This document shows, in pieces, positions 43,368 to 51,953 of a DNA stretch of 64,000 nt. Below the pieces are notes generated by a model. It was given only the letters and a program-made list of their open reading frames with translations. It was not told the DNA's origin and made no database searches. Source of the DNA: Dokdonella fugitiva (GTDB lineage: Bacteria > Pseudomonadota > Gammaproteobacteria > Xanthomonadales > Rhodanobacteraceae). The position numbers were made by a program, and so were the translations under genes. The stretch is from NCBI RefSeq assembly GCF_014138265.1, contig NZ_JACGXL010000003.1, positions 410,030 to 474,029 on the forward strand. Direction: 5' to 3'. Numbering within the stretch: position 1 is the first letter of the stretch; every line of letters starts with the position of its first letter.

Positions 43368-43703
43368 AGGTGCCGGCGCGGGATGCTGGATGCGGCCTGC
43401 GCACGAATGATGGGCTGCGGTCCAAAAGGCGGATGCGACCGTGCAACGTTTGGATGCGGCTTCGCACCTGCGATTTGCGACCCCGCATCGTTTCGATGAA
43501 GCGTCGGCATTCGGATTTGCTACAACGCATCCGCCGGATGCGCGGCTTCATTCCCGGGATGCGGGGGCGCAAATCAATCCTGCGAGGGCGCACATTCGAT
43601 TTGCCCCGTCGCACCTTCGATTGCGGCGGCCGCATGAATCCTTTGCGATGCCGCATCCGCGCTATGCGAAGGCGCACCGGATCGTTGAAGCGCCGGTGCT
43701 TTT
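43368..43703. repeat. Degenerate 21-bp-period array with TGC-N6-GCA dyads (about 16 units)
   Basis: Cutting the sequence every 21 bases from 43431 puts TGC(G) at unit positions 4-7 and GCA at 13-15 in most units, for example GGATGCGACCGTGCAACGTT, ATTTGCGACCCCGCATCGTT and CTTTGCGATGCCGCATCCGC. The phase holds for at least 14 units without indels. Between the fixed positions the units differ strongly, so this is not a simple recent tandem expansion. TGC-N6-GCA is dyad-symmetric, so both strands show the same pattern, and 21 bp is two helical turns. Confidence 0.8.
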
Positions 43704-43764
43704 TCGTGCACGCGGTCCCAGTGAGAGCATCCTGGCCACCGCCCACCGACGAGGCATTGCGCCG

Positions 43765-44931
43765 CTACTTCGCCTGCTCGTGCCGCGCGATGAGCTCGCG
43801 GATGTACGGCACCAGTTGTCCACGGCCGGCATCGATGAGGTCGATGATGTCGAGCGTGGCATTGACACCGTTGCCGCCGTTGACGAACACGATGATCGCA
43901 TCGCCGGGGGTATCGGGCGAGAAGACGACCATCGCGTTCTCGCCCGAGTCGTTGCCGCCGCCCCACACGGTCGTCGTGTTGCCGTAGTCGAACACGATCC
44001 AGCCGAGGCCGAAGCCGTAGCGCTGTGGGCACGTCACGGACGGCGCGGCGCGGCATTCCCACTCGGCGGCGCCGGCGAACGACGCCACGGGCCGCAGGCG
44101 CTCCGCGGCGAGCGCCGGGGTGAGCCCGTCGTCGGCCATCACGCTCGCGAGGAATTTCGCGTAGTCCTCCACCGTGACGAAGAGATCGGACGCGGCGCTC
44201 CACTTGCCGTGATGCCAGTCGTGTTCCGCGGTCGTATACGGCTTTCCGTACGCGCCGTCGGCGTCCATCGGCGTCGTCACGCGCGCATCGATCGCTGCGC
44301 GGCGCCGCATCGACACGCCGGTCATGCCGATCGGGTCGAACACCGTCGCCTGCACGAGCGTCTCGAAATCCGCGTGCAGTTTCTTTTCCAGGAACATCGC
44401 GAGGATGTCGTAGGCCGCGCCCGAGTAGCCGAAGCGCGTGCCGGGATCGGCGACGAAGGCGAGCTTCTTGTCCTTGTATTCGTATTCCCAGTTCCTGAGC
44501 CCCGACCGGTGGCTGAGGATCAGGCGCGGCGTGAGCTGCCGATAGCGCGGATCGCCGGCAAGATCCGGATGCACGTAGTGATCGGCGATCGGCTCGTCGA
44601 GCGACACCTTGTCCTGCGCGACGAGCCGCAGCACCGTCTCCGCGGTGATCGACTTGGCGAGCGAGGCGGTGTTGAACATCGTGTTGCGCGACACGGGCAC
44701 CCCCGGGCCCTGCTCACCGTAGTAGCCCGTCCAGGCGATGCGACCGTGGCGCAGGATCGCAATGCCCGCGCCCGCGACGTGCCGCTGACGCAGGACCTTC
44801 GGCACGCCCGCATCGAGCACCGCGGAGCGCTCGAAACCCGCCGGCGACACGCGGGCCGCAACCGAGACGACATCGCCGGAGGCGCAGGCGATGCAGATCG
44901 CGAGGGTGAAGACGATCGACAGCGGATTCAT
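43765..44931 (-). CDS. Exported serine hydrolase (class C beta-lactamase/DD-peptidase fold)
   Basis: A 388-residue protein with signal peptide (PLSIVFTLAICIACASG). The SxxK motif is FNTASLAKSITAE, the second motif is Tyr-Ser-Gly in RFGYSGAAYDILAMF, and a C-terminal GGGNDSGENA takes the place of the usual KTG-like box. GAGIAILRHGRIAWTGYYGE and RLILSHRSGLRNWEYE are typical of the family, which includes esterases, peptidases and beta-lactamase-like proteins, so no antibiotic activity is inferred. The ATG at 44931 follows AAGGAAGCACG. It is divergent from the LytS-like kinase gene, which may regulate it. Confidence 0.9.
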   Translation of the reverse strand: MNPLSIVFTLAICIACASGDVVSVAARVSPAGFERSAVLDAGVPKVLRQRHVAGAGIAILRHGRIAWTGYYGEQGPGVPVSRNTMFNTASLAKSITAETVLRLVAQDKVSLDEPIADHYVHPDLAGDPRYRQLTPRLILSHRSGLRNWEYEYKDKKLAFVADPGTRFGYSGAAYDILAMFLEKKLHADFETLVQATVFDPIGMTGVSMRRRAAIDARVTTPMDADGAYGKPYTTAEHDWHHGKWSAASDLFVTVEDYAKFLASVMADDGLTPALAAERLRPVASFAGAAEWECRAAPSVTCPQRYGFGLGWIVFDYGNTTTVWGGGNDSGENAMVVFSPDTPGDAIIVFVNGGNGVNATLDIIDLIDAGRGQLVPYIRELIARHEQAK

Positions 44932-45001
44932 CGTGCTTCCTTGTATAGTCCCGCGCCGTGGCAGCGCGCCGGGACGCACCGTAGTCGGAGGGTTTTCATC
45001 C

Positions 45002-46003
45002 ATGCAATCGCCGGATGACGAACGCCGCGTGGGCATGACGAACGACGCGATCGCGCCGTTGCTCGCGCTCGTCGGCGGCGCCTTCGCGTTGTGGCTGGTG
45101 CTGTTCGGCGCGTACCGCATCGACCGGCCCGACGCCGTCGGCATCGCGACGGCGACGGTGCTGCTCGTAGTGCCGCCGCTCGCGTCGTACTACCTCGCGA
45201 TGGAAGCGACGCGCGCCGTCGCTTCGCTCGCCGTGCGCATCGCCGCGGTGTTCGCGCTCGCCCTCGCATGGCTCGTGGTCCAGCGCGCGATCGTCTATCC
45301 CGCGTTCGGCTTCGTGGCGACATTCGGCGAAAGCGCGGCCAACCTCGTGCTGCTGCCGACGTTCGGCATCGCCGCGTGGTTCGGCGTGCGCGCGCTGCGC
45401 TACCGCCGGCGCCTGTCGCAGGCGCTCGCGCTGCAGGCGCAGACCGAGCTGCGCCTGCTCGAGGCGCAGCTCGCGCCGCACATGCTGTTCAACATGCTCA
45501 ACACCGTCTACGCGGTGCTGCTGACCGATCGCGACAAGGCAGTGCCGCTGTTCCTGTCGATGGCCGAGGCGCTGCGCCACGTCGTCGACCGCACGCGCAA
45601 GCCGTGGATCGCGCTGCGCGACGAACTCGACTTCATCGAGCACTACGCCACGCTGGAGCGGGCGCGCCACCCCGAAAGCGTCGCGGTGCGCGTGGACGCG
45701 CAGGGCGACCTCGACGTGCCGGTGCCGCCAATGCTGCTCGCCACGCTGTTCGAGAACGCGGTCAAGCACGGCCGCTTCGACGACGGCACGCTCGAGGTCG
45801 ACGTGCAGGTGCGCGTGGACGAGGCGCGCATCGTGCTCGCGGTGGAGAACCGCGTGCCGTCGTCCGCGCCTGCTGCCGGTGGCCTCGGCGTCGGCCATGC
45901 GAACATCCGCCAGCGGCTCGCGCTGGTCTATCCGGGACGCAGCCGCTTCGACGCCGACCTGCGCGATGCGCGACACCGCGCCGTGATCGAGATCGTGCCG
46001 TGA
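45002..46003 (+). CDS. LytS/YehU-type sensor histidine kinase
   Basis: A 333-residue kinase of the His_kinase (LytS) class with four or so N-terminal membrane helices (about 18-135). The phosphoacceptor His160 lies in LEAQLAPHMLFNMLNTVYAV, and the ATPase has LLATLFENAVKHG and a shortened GLGVGHANIRQRL. The ATG at 45002 follows GGAGGGTTTTCATCC; a later ATG at 45035 is possible. It overlaps the LytTR regulator start by 4 bp (GTGA). Confidence 0.92.
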   Translation: MQSPDDERRVGMTNDAIAPLLALVGGAFALWLVLFGAYRIDRPDAVGIATATVLLVVPPLASYYLAMEATRAVASLAVRIAAVFALALAWLVVQRAIVYPAFGFVATFGESAANLVLLPTFGIAAWFGVRALRYRRRLSQALALQAQTELRLLEAQLAPHMLFNMLNTVYAVLLTDRDKAVPLFLSMAEALRHVVDRTRKPWIALRDELDFIEHYATLERARHPESVAVRVDAQGDLDVPVPPMLLATLFENAVKHGRFDDGTLEVDVQVRVDEARIVLAVENRVPSSAPAAGGLGVGHANIRQRLALVYPGRSRFDADLRDARHRAVIEIVP

Positions 46004-46713
46004 TCGATCCCGTCGTGACGCGCTTCCGCGTCGCCAGCGTCGACGACGAGCCGCGCGCGCACGAGGCCCTGCGCGCCCTGCTCGCCGATGTCGGCGACAT
46101 CGACCTGGTCGCGACGTACACGTCCGCGCACGCCGCCGCTGCGGGTCTCGCGGCCTGCCCGTGCGACCTGCTCTTCCTCGATGTCGCGATGCCGCGCATG
46201 GACGGTCTCGCGCTGTTGCGCACGCTCGCCGATCCGCCCGTGACCGTGCTGCTGACCGCGCACGTCGACCATGCGATGGCCGCGTTCGACCTCGGCGTGC
46301 GCGACTACCTGCTCAAACCGGTATCCGCCGAGCGCCTGCAGCGCTGCCTCGAGCGCATCCGCCCGCTGCTCCTCGCCGCACGCGACGGTGCCGGGCGTGC
46401 GCCCGCGCGCCTGTCGATCAAGTGCGGCACGGCACATCGCCTGATCGATCCCGCGCGCACCACCCACATCGACGCCGACGGCAACTTCACCGTCGTCCAC
46501 GCCGGCGGCGAGGCGATCTTCGCCTCGGAACCGATGAAGGACCTCGAGCGCCGCCTTGCGCCGTTCGGCTTCGTGCGCGTGCACAAGTCGCACCTGGTCA
46601 ATACGCGCGCGATCCGCGCGACGCGCGCGTACGACCTCGTGCTCGACGACGGTTCGACGGTGCCGACGGGGCGCGCGTACCGCGCGGCGCTCGACCAGCG
46701 CATCGGCCGCTGA
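46000..46713 (+). CDS. LytTR-family response regulator
   Basis: A 237-residue regulator with GTG start at 46000. The receiver has ASVDDEPRAHEALRALL, phosphoacceptor Asp61 in LLFLDVAMPRMDGL and LLKPVSAERL. The LytTR DNA-binding domain has HIDADGNFTVVHAGG, KDLERRLAPFGFVRVHKSHL and the conserved VNTRAI. It is coupled to the LytS-type kinase. The divergent serine hydrolase gene is the nearest plausible target; typical LytTR sites are paired 9-bp repeats, which I could not identify with confidence. Confidence 0.93.
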   Translation: MIDPVVTRFRVASVDDEPRAHEALRALLADVGDIDLVATYTSAHAAAAGLAACPCDLLFLDVAMPRMDGLALLRTLADPPVTVLLTAHVDHAMAAFDLGVRDYLLKPVSAERLQRCLERIRPLLLAARDGAGRAPARLSIKCGTAHRLIDPARTTHIDADGNFTVVHAGGEAIFASEPMKDLERRLAPFGFVRVHKSHLVNTRAIRATRAYDLVLDDGSTVPTGRAYRAALDQRIGR

Positions 46714-46814
46714 CGGCCTCGCGAGATCGACCACCGCGGCACGCCCTCGCCCTCTGTTCCGGACGCGAGGGTTTGCCGATACTGTGCGGCGACCATCCAC
46801 CACTCGGGACCGCC

Positions 46815-48077
46815 ATGGACAGACGTCGCTTCTTCTCCGCCGGCGCCAGTGCCGCGTTGATGGGACTGGCCGACAGCCGCGCATCCGCCGGCGACCGCGC
46901 CGACATCGCCAAGACGCATTTCGACGCGGCCGCCGTCAAGGCGCTGCGCGATCGCATCCGGCCGATCGCTGCCGACGAGTACCGGGCGCGCCAGGAGAAC
47001 GCGCGTCGCCTCATGAAGGAGAACGGGCTCGATGCCGTGTTCGTCGAAGGCGGCACGACGTTGTCCTATTTCACCGGGCTCCACTGGTGGCTGAGCGAGC
47101 GGCTGTTCGCGATGGTGCTGCCGCAGCGCGGCGAACCGTTCTTCATCGCGCCGAAGTTCGAGGAAGGCCGTGCGCGCGAGAAGCTCGGCAGCGAGGTGAA
47201 GGTCTACACGTGGGAAGAACACGAGAAGCCGATCGAGCGGATTCGCCAGGGCTTGCAGGATCGCGGCCTACTCACGGCGAAGCTCGGCATCGAGGAAACG
47301 ACGCGCTACTACGCGGTGGAGCAGTTGCAGCAGCGCCTGTCCACGCTGACCTTGAGCAGCGCGACGCCGGTGACGGCCGGATGCCGCGGCATGAAGTCGC
47401 CGCATGAAATCGAGTTGATGCAGGTCGCCAACGACATCACCGCGCAGGTGTACCGGCAGGTGCAGCGCGAGTTGCGCGAAGGCATGAGCGAGACCGAGCT
47501 CGGGGGCATCATCAGCGCACGCTATGCCGAATTCGGCGTCGAGGGCGATGCGCTCGTGCTGTTCGGCGAAGCGTCCGCGTATCCGCACGGATTGACGCGC
47601 GACGTCGCGCTCAAGGACGGCGACGTCGTGTTGATCGACGGTGGCTGCAAGGTCGAAGGCTACGGCTCCGACATCACGCGCACGATGGCGTTCGGCAAGC
47701 CGAGCGCGAAGATGCAGCGCGTGTTCGAGATCGTGCGCGGCGCGCAGGACGCCGGCCTCAAGGCCGCGCGACCCGGCGTCGCCGCGGAGAAGGTCGACGC
47801 CGCGGCGCGCAGCTACATCGCCGATCACGGCTATGGGCCGGGCTACACCTACTTCACGCATCGCCTCGGCCACGGCATCGGCATGGACGGGCACGAGTGG
47901 TACTACCTCGTCGGCGGCAACACGCGCGCGCTCGCGCCGGGCAACCTGTTCAGCAACGAACCCGGTATCTACATCGTCGGCGAGTTCGGCATCCGCACCG
48001 AGGACGAAATGCTGATCACCGACGACGGTGCGCGCTTGTTGCTGCCGCAAGCGAAGAGCCTGCAGGAGATTTTCTGA
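46815..48077 (+). CDS. Tat-exported M24 metallopeptidase (Xaa-Pro aminopeptidase-like)
   Basis: A 420-residue protein with a twin-arginine leader MDRRRFFSAGASAALMGLAD. A creatinase/prolidase N-domain (DAVFVEGGTTLSYFTGLHWW) precedes the pita-bread domain with the five metal ligands visible: two Asp in LIDGGCKVEGYGSDITRTM, His in RLGHGIGMDGHE, Glu in NEPGIYI and Glu in RTEDEMLITDDG. It would cleave the N-terminal residue before proline in peptides in the periplasm. Tat export fits folding with metal in the cytoplasm. It stands alone after the LytTR gene. Confidence 0.93.
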   Translation: MDRRRFFSAGASAALMGLADSRASAGDRADIAKTHFDAAAVKALRDRIRPIAADEYRARQENARRLMKENGLDAVFVEGGTTLSYFTGLHWWLSERLFAMVLPQRGEPFFIAPKFEEGRAREKLGSEVKVYTWEEHEKPIERIRQGLQDRGLLTAKLGIEETTRYYAVEQLQQRLSTLTLSSATPVTAGCRGMKSPHEIELMQVANDITAQVYRQVQRELREGMSETELGGIISARYAEFGVEGDALVLFGEASAYPHGLTRDVALKDGDVVLIDGGCKVEGYGSDITRTMAFGKPSAKMQRVFEIVRGAQDAGLKAARPGVAAEKVDAAARSYIADHGYGPGYTYFTHRLGHGIGMDGHEWYYLVGGNTRALAPGNLFSNEPGIYIVGEFGIRTEDEMLITDDGARLLLPQAKSLQEIF

Positions 48078-48555
48078 GCGAGGCGCGCGTGCGCGGTGTA
48101 TCCGCCATCGCGCGCCGGCCGACCTTGCGGTCGTCCGGCCTACTGGAGCGACGGACGGTACAGGCGCGTTCACGTCGGCCGGGAGCTTGCGAAGAACGCG
48201 CCAGCCGACAATGCGTCGTCCGGCCCCCGGTGTCGGCGTCCGTGCCACTCGATCAGTCGCATGAGCGTCCTCGAGGCCGCCGCAGAAGATGCGGTCGGCC
48301 GGCCATCGAGGTCACGGGGATGTCGTCGAGCCAGGAGCTCCACGAGGGCGGGGATCCGCCGCCCGCTTCCGGCGTGGGCATCGGGTTCGCGTGGGTCCGC
48401 CACCGACGCGTCATCGCATCGTCGGGAACCATGACGAAGAACCATCGCCGCGGTGCAGCCTCATCGGCTGGATGTGGAATGTATTCGCGCGAAGTGGCGC
48501 CGAGCCGACGGGCGGGTCCGGCGCGGCGGCACTTCATTCTTCATGCAGGAGCGCG
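48078..48555. other. 478-bp intergenic region, nothing clear
   Basis: It lies between the ends of two convergent genes (M24 peptidase and BNR-like protein). A minus-strand frame at 48253-48537 has phrases that could be a decayed protein (SWLDDIPVTSMAG) but lacks a start context and native codon bias. No hairpin terminator or repeat was found. Confidence 0.5.
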
Positions 48556-50733
48556 TCAGCGATCGAATCCATCGGCGTAGATGGCGTCGTCGTAGACGCG
48601 GATCGTCGCGTTTCCGAGCATGGCGCCGACCGCCAATCGTCGTCGCTGATCGAGCAGCGCGATGCCGTACAACGGACCGTCGACGGTGTAATCGGCCACT
48701 ACCCAGTGCTCGCCTGCGTCCTCGGTCGTGAACACCGAACCGAACAGTCCCACGGCAGCGCCGTTGCGCGCGTCGGAGAATGCGATGTCCCTAGGCAGGT
48801 CGACGAACGCGTCCTTGTTGGCATACCAGGTAAGGCCGCCATCCTCGCTACTCAGGAAAACGCCCTGCCCGACGTCATCACCCGCGGCGATGAAGGCATG
48901 CAGATCGTCGCCATACGCAACCGCCCATGTCCCTTGCGGGGTGGGTGAATCCACGCGATCCCAGGTGATGCCACCGTCGGTGGTCCGGAGGATGGTGTTC
49001 TGACCGACTGCAAGACCCGCCATCGCGTTGCGGAAGCGAACGGATTTCAGCCACGCCCCGCGTATGCAGTCGACGGGCTCGATCTCGCTCCAGGTTTGCC
49101 CGGCATCTTCGGTGCGTACGATGAAGCCGCAACGGCCCACCGCGACGCAGGTCGTGGTCGATGTGCAATCGACGGATTCGAGTACGGCCGTCGGGAAATT
49201 GAACGAGGCAAGGTCGACCCAGCTGCCACCTCCGTCGGTCGAGCCGATCACCGCAGGCGTATTGGCCAACCGGTCCCCGCCGACGGCGATCGCGAACCCG
49301 CGACCGGGGAATGCCGAACCATACAACGCCGAAGCCGATCCGCTCGCCTGCGTGCTCCAGTGCCTGCCGGCGTCCGTCGTCGTGGCGACCGTACCGCCTT
49401 CGCCGACCGCCAAGCCGCGCTCCGCGTCGGTGAAGCGGACGGAGAACAACGCGAGAGGCGAGAGCCGAGTCGTCGGATCGAGCCAGGTCGCGCCGCCGTC
49501 CGAGGTCGTGCGAAGCATTCCACCGTATCCGACGATCGTGGCGCTGCCGTCCGACGCGAAGGAAAGCCCTTCAAGATCACGCTCGAAGCCCGAAATCGTC
49601 CACGTCGCCCCGTCATCCACGCTGAGCAGCCATTCGCCGGTGTCCGCTTCATCGCCGGACGCGATTCGGATCGAGCCGTCCGGCGAATAGGCGACATCGT
49701 GGTTGTTCAACGACCCCCCGGTCGTAATCGGCTGCCAGGAGTCGCCACCGTCATTCGTCGTGAACACGGTCCCCGCGAGCCCGACCACCGCGCCGTGCCT
49801 GGCGTCTCGAAAGGCGAGCCGTGTCAGCACCTGCTCGCCGAGCGGCGTTTCGTGCCAGCTTTCGCCGTCGTCCTTGCTGTCCAGGACCGTCCCCGTGCCC
49901 GTGACGCCATTGAAGCCGGCGACGAAGATCGTCGACGGATCCATCCATACCGATGTCGCGAATCCCACGTAGCCGAGCTTGCGTGACGACCACGTTACGC
50001 TGTCGTTCGTGCTCAGGTAGACGGCCTCGAAGGTCGTCGTGTCGATGCCTACCACGCGCACCGACCCGTCGGTGCCGATCGCCGCGTCCAGGAGGAACAA
50101 ACCCGGGAACGTCGCCATCAACGTCCAGGTCACGCCCGCATCCGTCGTCTGCGCGACGAGGCCTTCCGCGGCATGCATGCTTGCGACAGGATAGCCGCCG
50201 AACGCGAGTACTTTTCCTCCCTTGGCCGGTCGCACGACCTGGAAGCCGCCTTCGCTCGAGACGAGCGGCACTTCGCTCGGCATCCAGGTCATGCCCCCGT
50301 CGCTCGTCCGCAACAGAGTATTGCTGTCACCCACCGCGATGGCGACGCCGCCACCCAGTTGGGCGACGTGGCGAAGCGTGTACGGGGTCGGCGTCGGCGC
50401 GATCCAGCTCCATCCCGGCGTCGCCTTGGCGGGCGCGTGCGGCAACGACATCGCGATCACCCACGCGAGCCACGCTGCGGCCCGGCGAGGGGTTGGTATA
50501 GCGCGCGCACGCATCGTCGGCCGCAGCGATTCGAGAAAGGCGAACAGAGCATTCATCGGCCGAACGGCGCCAAAGGCCCCGCCGTCGCCGTCTCGGCGAT
50601 CGACGCGTCGCGGGCCATTACCCTTGCCTGCGCGCCGCCACGGGGGCCGTGCGTGCAATTTCCCCGCGTGAACGTGCAGGCCGAGCATCGATGCCGCTGA
50701 TGCGAGCGTGATCATCCACAGCTTCCTCTTCAT
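48556..50733 (-). CDS. Secreted BNR/YCF48-like repeat protein with DGFD tail
   Basis: About a dozen sialidase-type Asp-box/BNR repeats dominate the protein: LLRTSDGGMTWMPSE, VFTTNDGGDSWQPI, LRTTSDGGATWLDP, VRTEDAGQTWSEI, FLSSEDGGLTWYAN. It would fold as one or two beta-propellers of the YCF48/Hcf136-like type. The end is DDAIYADGFDR. The start is uncertain. ATG 50733 has the strong site GAGGGGGTGCA and a signal-like MKRKLWMITLASAASMLGLH, but it is followed by 50 Arg-rich residues. A second, complete signal peptide starts at ATG 50514 (AAAWLAWVIAMSLPHAPAKA). Both are in the same frame. Confidence 0.85.
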   Translation of the reverse strand: MKRKLWMITLASAASMLGLHVHAGKLHARPPWRRAGKGNGPRRVDRRDGDGGAFGAVRPMNALFAFLESLRPTMRARAIPTPRRAAAWLAWVIAMSLPHAPAKATPGWSWIAPTPTPYTLRHVAQLGGGVAIAVGDSNTLLRTSDGGMTWMPSEVPLVSSEGGFQVVRPAKGGKVLAFGGYPVASMHAAEGLVAQTTDAGVTWTLMATFPGLFLLDAAIGTDGSVRVVGIDTTTFEAVYLSTNDSVTWSSRKLGYVGFATSVWMDPSTIFVAGFNGVTGTGTVLDSKDDGESWHETPLGEQVLTRLAFRDARHGAVVGLAGTVFTTNDGGDSWQPITTGGSLNNHDVAYSPDGSIRIASGDEADTGEWLLSVDDGATWTISGFERDLEGLSFASDGSATIVGYGGMLRTTSDGGATWLDPTTRLSPLALFSVRFTDAERGLAVGEGGTVATTTDAGRHWSTQASGSASALYGSAFPGRGFAIAVGGDRLANTPAVIGSTDGGGSWVDLASFNFPTAVLESVDCTSTTTCVAVGRCGFIVRTEDAGQTWSEIEPVDCIRGAWLKSVRFRNAMAGLAVGQNTILRTTDGGITWDRVDSPTPQGTWAVAYGDDLHAFIAAGDDVGQGVFLSSEDGGLTWYANKDAFVDLPRDIAFSDARNGAAVGLFGSVFTTEDAGEHWVVADYTVDGPLYGIALLDQRRRLAVGAMLGNATIRVYDDAIYADGFDR

Positions 50734-51415
50734 TGCACCCCCTCGTCGTTGAAAAAAAACCGCGATCCGAGGAGGTGATAACTGACTTGCGTGGCCAATC
50801 GCGCCATGCAACGCCTCCGAACAGGACGGCGTGACGCGGTGGTCGCGACCGCCGCTAGGCGGCGCGCCGCGAATTCGTCCGCAAGAAGGTCCTGCCGACG
50901 TTTCGAGCGCGGCCGGCTGCGAGAGCCACGGGACGTTCTACGAAAGCTCGGTATTCGCCCAGGCGTGGAGGCCAGGCGCATCCCATCCGAGCAACCAGAA
51001 CTGTTTGCCGGGACCGAACGCGACAGGGCACCGGAGGTCCATACGGCAAGCCTTCAGCGAAGCTCGTCCTCGAGGACTTGCTGTGGACGATCCTGCGTGA
51101 TCATCGAGCGAAGCAATGACACATGTGACGCGATCGCATGCGATAGCCGCGCAGCGAAGCGGAAAGCGGATGCAGAACCTGGGGAGGATCCTGCATCCGC
51201 CTTCACGCAAAGCAAACGGTCCGTGGGCCATCGGACCGCTAGGGTTCGGTCGATGGTGACGCGCTCGCTCGAATATCAAGAACGATCATCAAACGTGCAC
51301 TGCGACATTGCTGCCCTTGTCGATTGACGCACTGCCGGGCACCGGGCGTGGCATTGCGGCCTATGCGACCGTATGCGGCTACGATGCGCGCATCCCTCCG
51401 TCGAGCCTGCTTGCC
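50734..51415. other. 682-bp intergenic region, no supported gene
   Basis: The region lies between divergent genes. A minus-strand frame at 50938-51279 and a plus-strand frame at 50791-51327 are both open, but neither has a ribosome binding site, a recognisable domain or a clean codon pattern. GC is somewhat lower at 51090-51300. It may hold a decayed gene. Confidence 0.5.
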
Positions 51416-51754
51416 ATGTGGAATGCCCTGCTGCCCGTCCTGCTGCTGATCGGGTCGAACGTGTTCATGACGTTCGCCTGGTACGGCCACCTCAAGTTCA
51501 CCGACCGGCCGCTCTGGCTCGTCATCGTCGTGAGCTGGGGCATCGCGTTCTTCGAGTACTGCCTGCAGGTGCCGGCGAACCGCTACGGCTTCGCGGTGTA
51601 CAACCCGGCGCAGCTCAAGGCGATGCAGGAGATCATCACGCTCGGCGTGTTCGTGGTGTTCTCGGTCACGTATCTCGGTGCGCCGATTCGCTGGAACCAC
51701 CTGGCCGGGTTCGCGCTGATCGTCGTCGCGGGTTTTCTGATCTTCAAGGAGTGA
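51416..51754 (+). CDS. DMT-superfamily small membrane protein (DUF486)
   Basis: A 112-residue protein with four membrane helices: LLPVLLLIGSNVFMTFAWYG, PLWLVIVVSWGIAFFEYCLQ, IITLGVFVVFSVTYLGAPI and HLAGFALIVVAGFLIFK. The loop VPANRYGFAVYNPAQLKAMQ is the DUF486 signature. ATG 51416 gives the normal family length of about 115; an upstream ATG at 51308 in the same frame has no homologous sequence. Function is unknown, possibly a small-molecule exporter as in SMR-like proteins. Confidence 0.9.
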   Translation: MWNALLPVLLLIGSNVFMTFAWYGHLKFTDRPLWLVIVVSWGIAFFEYCLQVPANRYGFAVYNPAQLKAMQEIITLGVFVVFSVTYLGAPIRWNHLAGFALIVVAGFLIFKE

Positions 51755-51792
51755 TGGGCGGAGCGCTGCGCTCCGACTGCCCCTCACCCCGA

Positions 51793-51816
51793 CCCTCTCC
51801 CGCACGCGGGAGAGGG
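51793..51816. repeat. Single CCCTCTCCCG palindrome
   Basis: CCCTCTCCCG-CACG-CGGGAGAGGG, a perfect 10-bp stem of the same dispersed repeat as 32950-33318. It lies 38 bp after the DUF486 gene and could serve as a transcript-end hairpin. Confidence 0.85.
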
Positions 51817-51953
51817 GGAACGGCGATCACCGCACCGCGCCCGGCCCCGCTCCTTCCTGAAGCAAAGCTTTCGCGAAGCTGACGACGCGACTCTCTGACA
51901 TGCTGCGCGCGCTCGCGCCAGCGGGCGCGTGCATTCCCGTCAGGAGACCCCGC

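Larger units (their letters stand above)
43182..43764. other. Intergenic region with terminator copy and 21-bp array
   Basis: This 583-bp stretch between two minus-strand genes has no convincing gene. It contains an orphan terminator-like hairpin and the 21-bp-period array that fills most of its length. The ORFs that cross it on both strands are Arg/Met-rich heptad artefacts of the 21-bp period. Confidence 0.75.

Noticed and set aside
43368..43703. CRISPR-like array
   Set aside because: The unit is 21 bp with strongly variable interiors and no constant repeat of 24-37 bp separated by spacers, and no cas gene is in the window.
43234..43746. 170-residue minus-strand ORF with Met/Arg heptads
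   Set aside because: The heptads come from the 21-bp DNA period and appear in other frames and on the plus strand as well. There is no ribosome binding site or domain.
43765..44931. Antibiotic-resistance beta-lactamase
   Set aside because: The fold is shared with many esterases and peptidases. The second motif is YSG and the KTG-type box is not typical, so resistance is not claimed.
48253..48537. 94-residue minus-strand ORF between convergent genes
   Set aside because: Composition is mixed Arg/Pro with only short plausible phrases; no start signal or family.
50938..51279. 113-residue minus-strand ORF
   Set aside because: No ribosome binding site, recognisable domain or clean codon pattern. 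It could be a decayed gene but cannot be supported.
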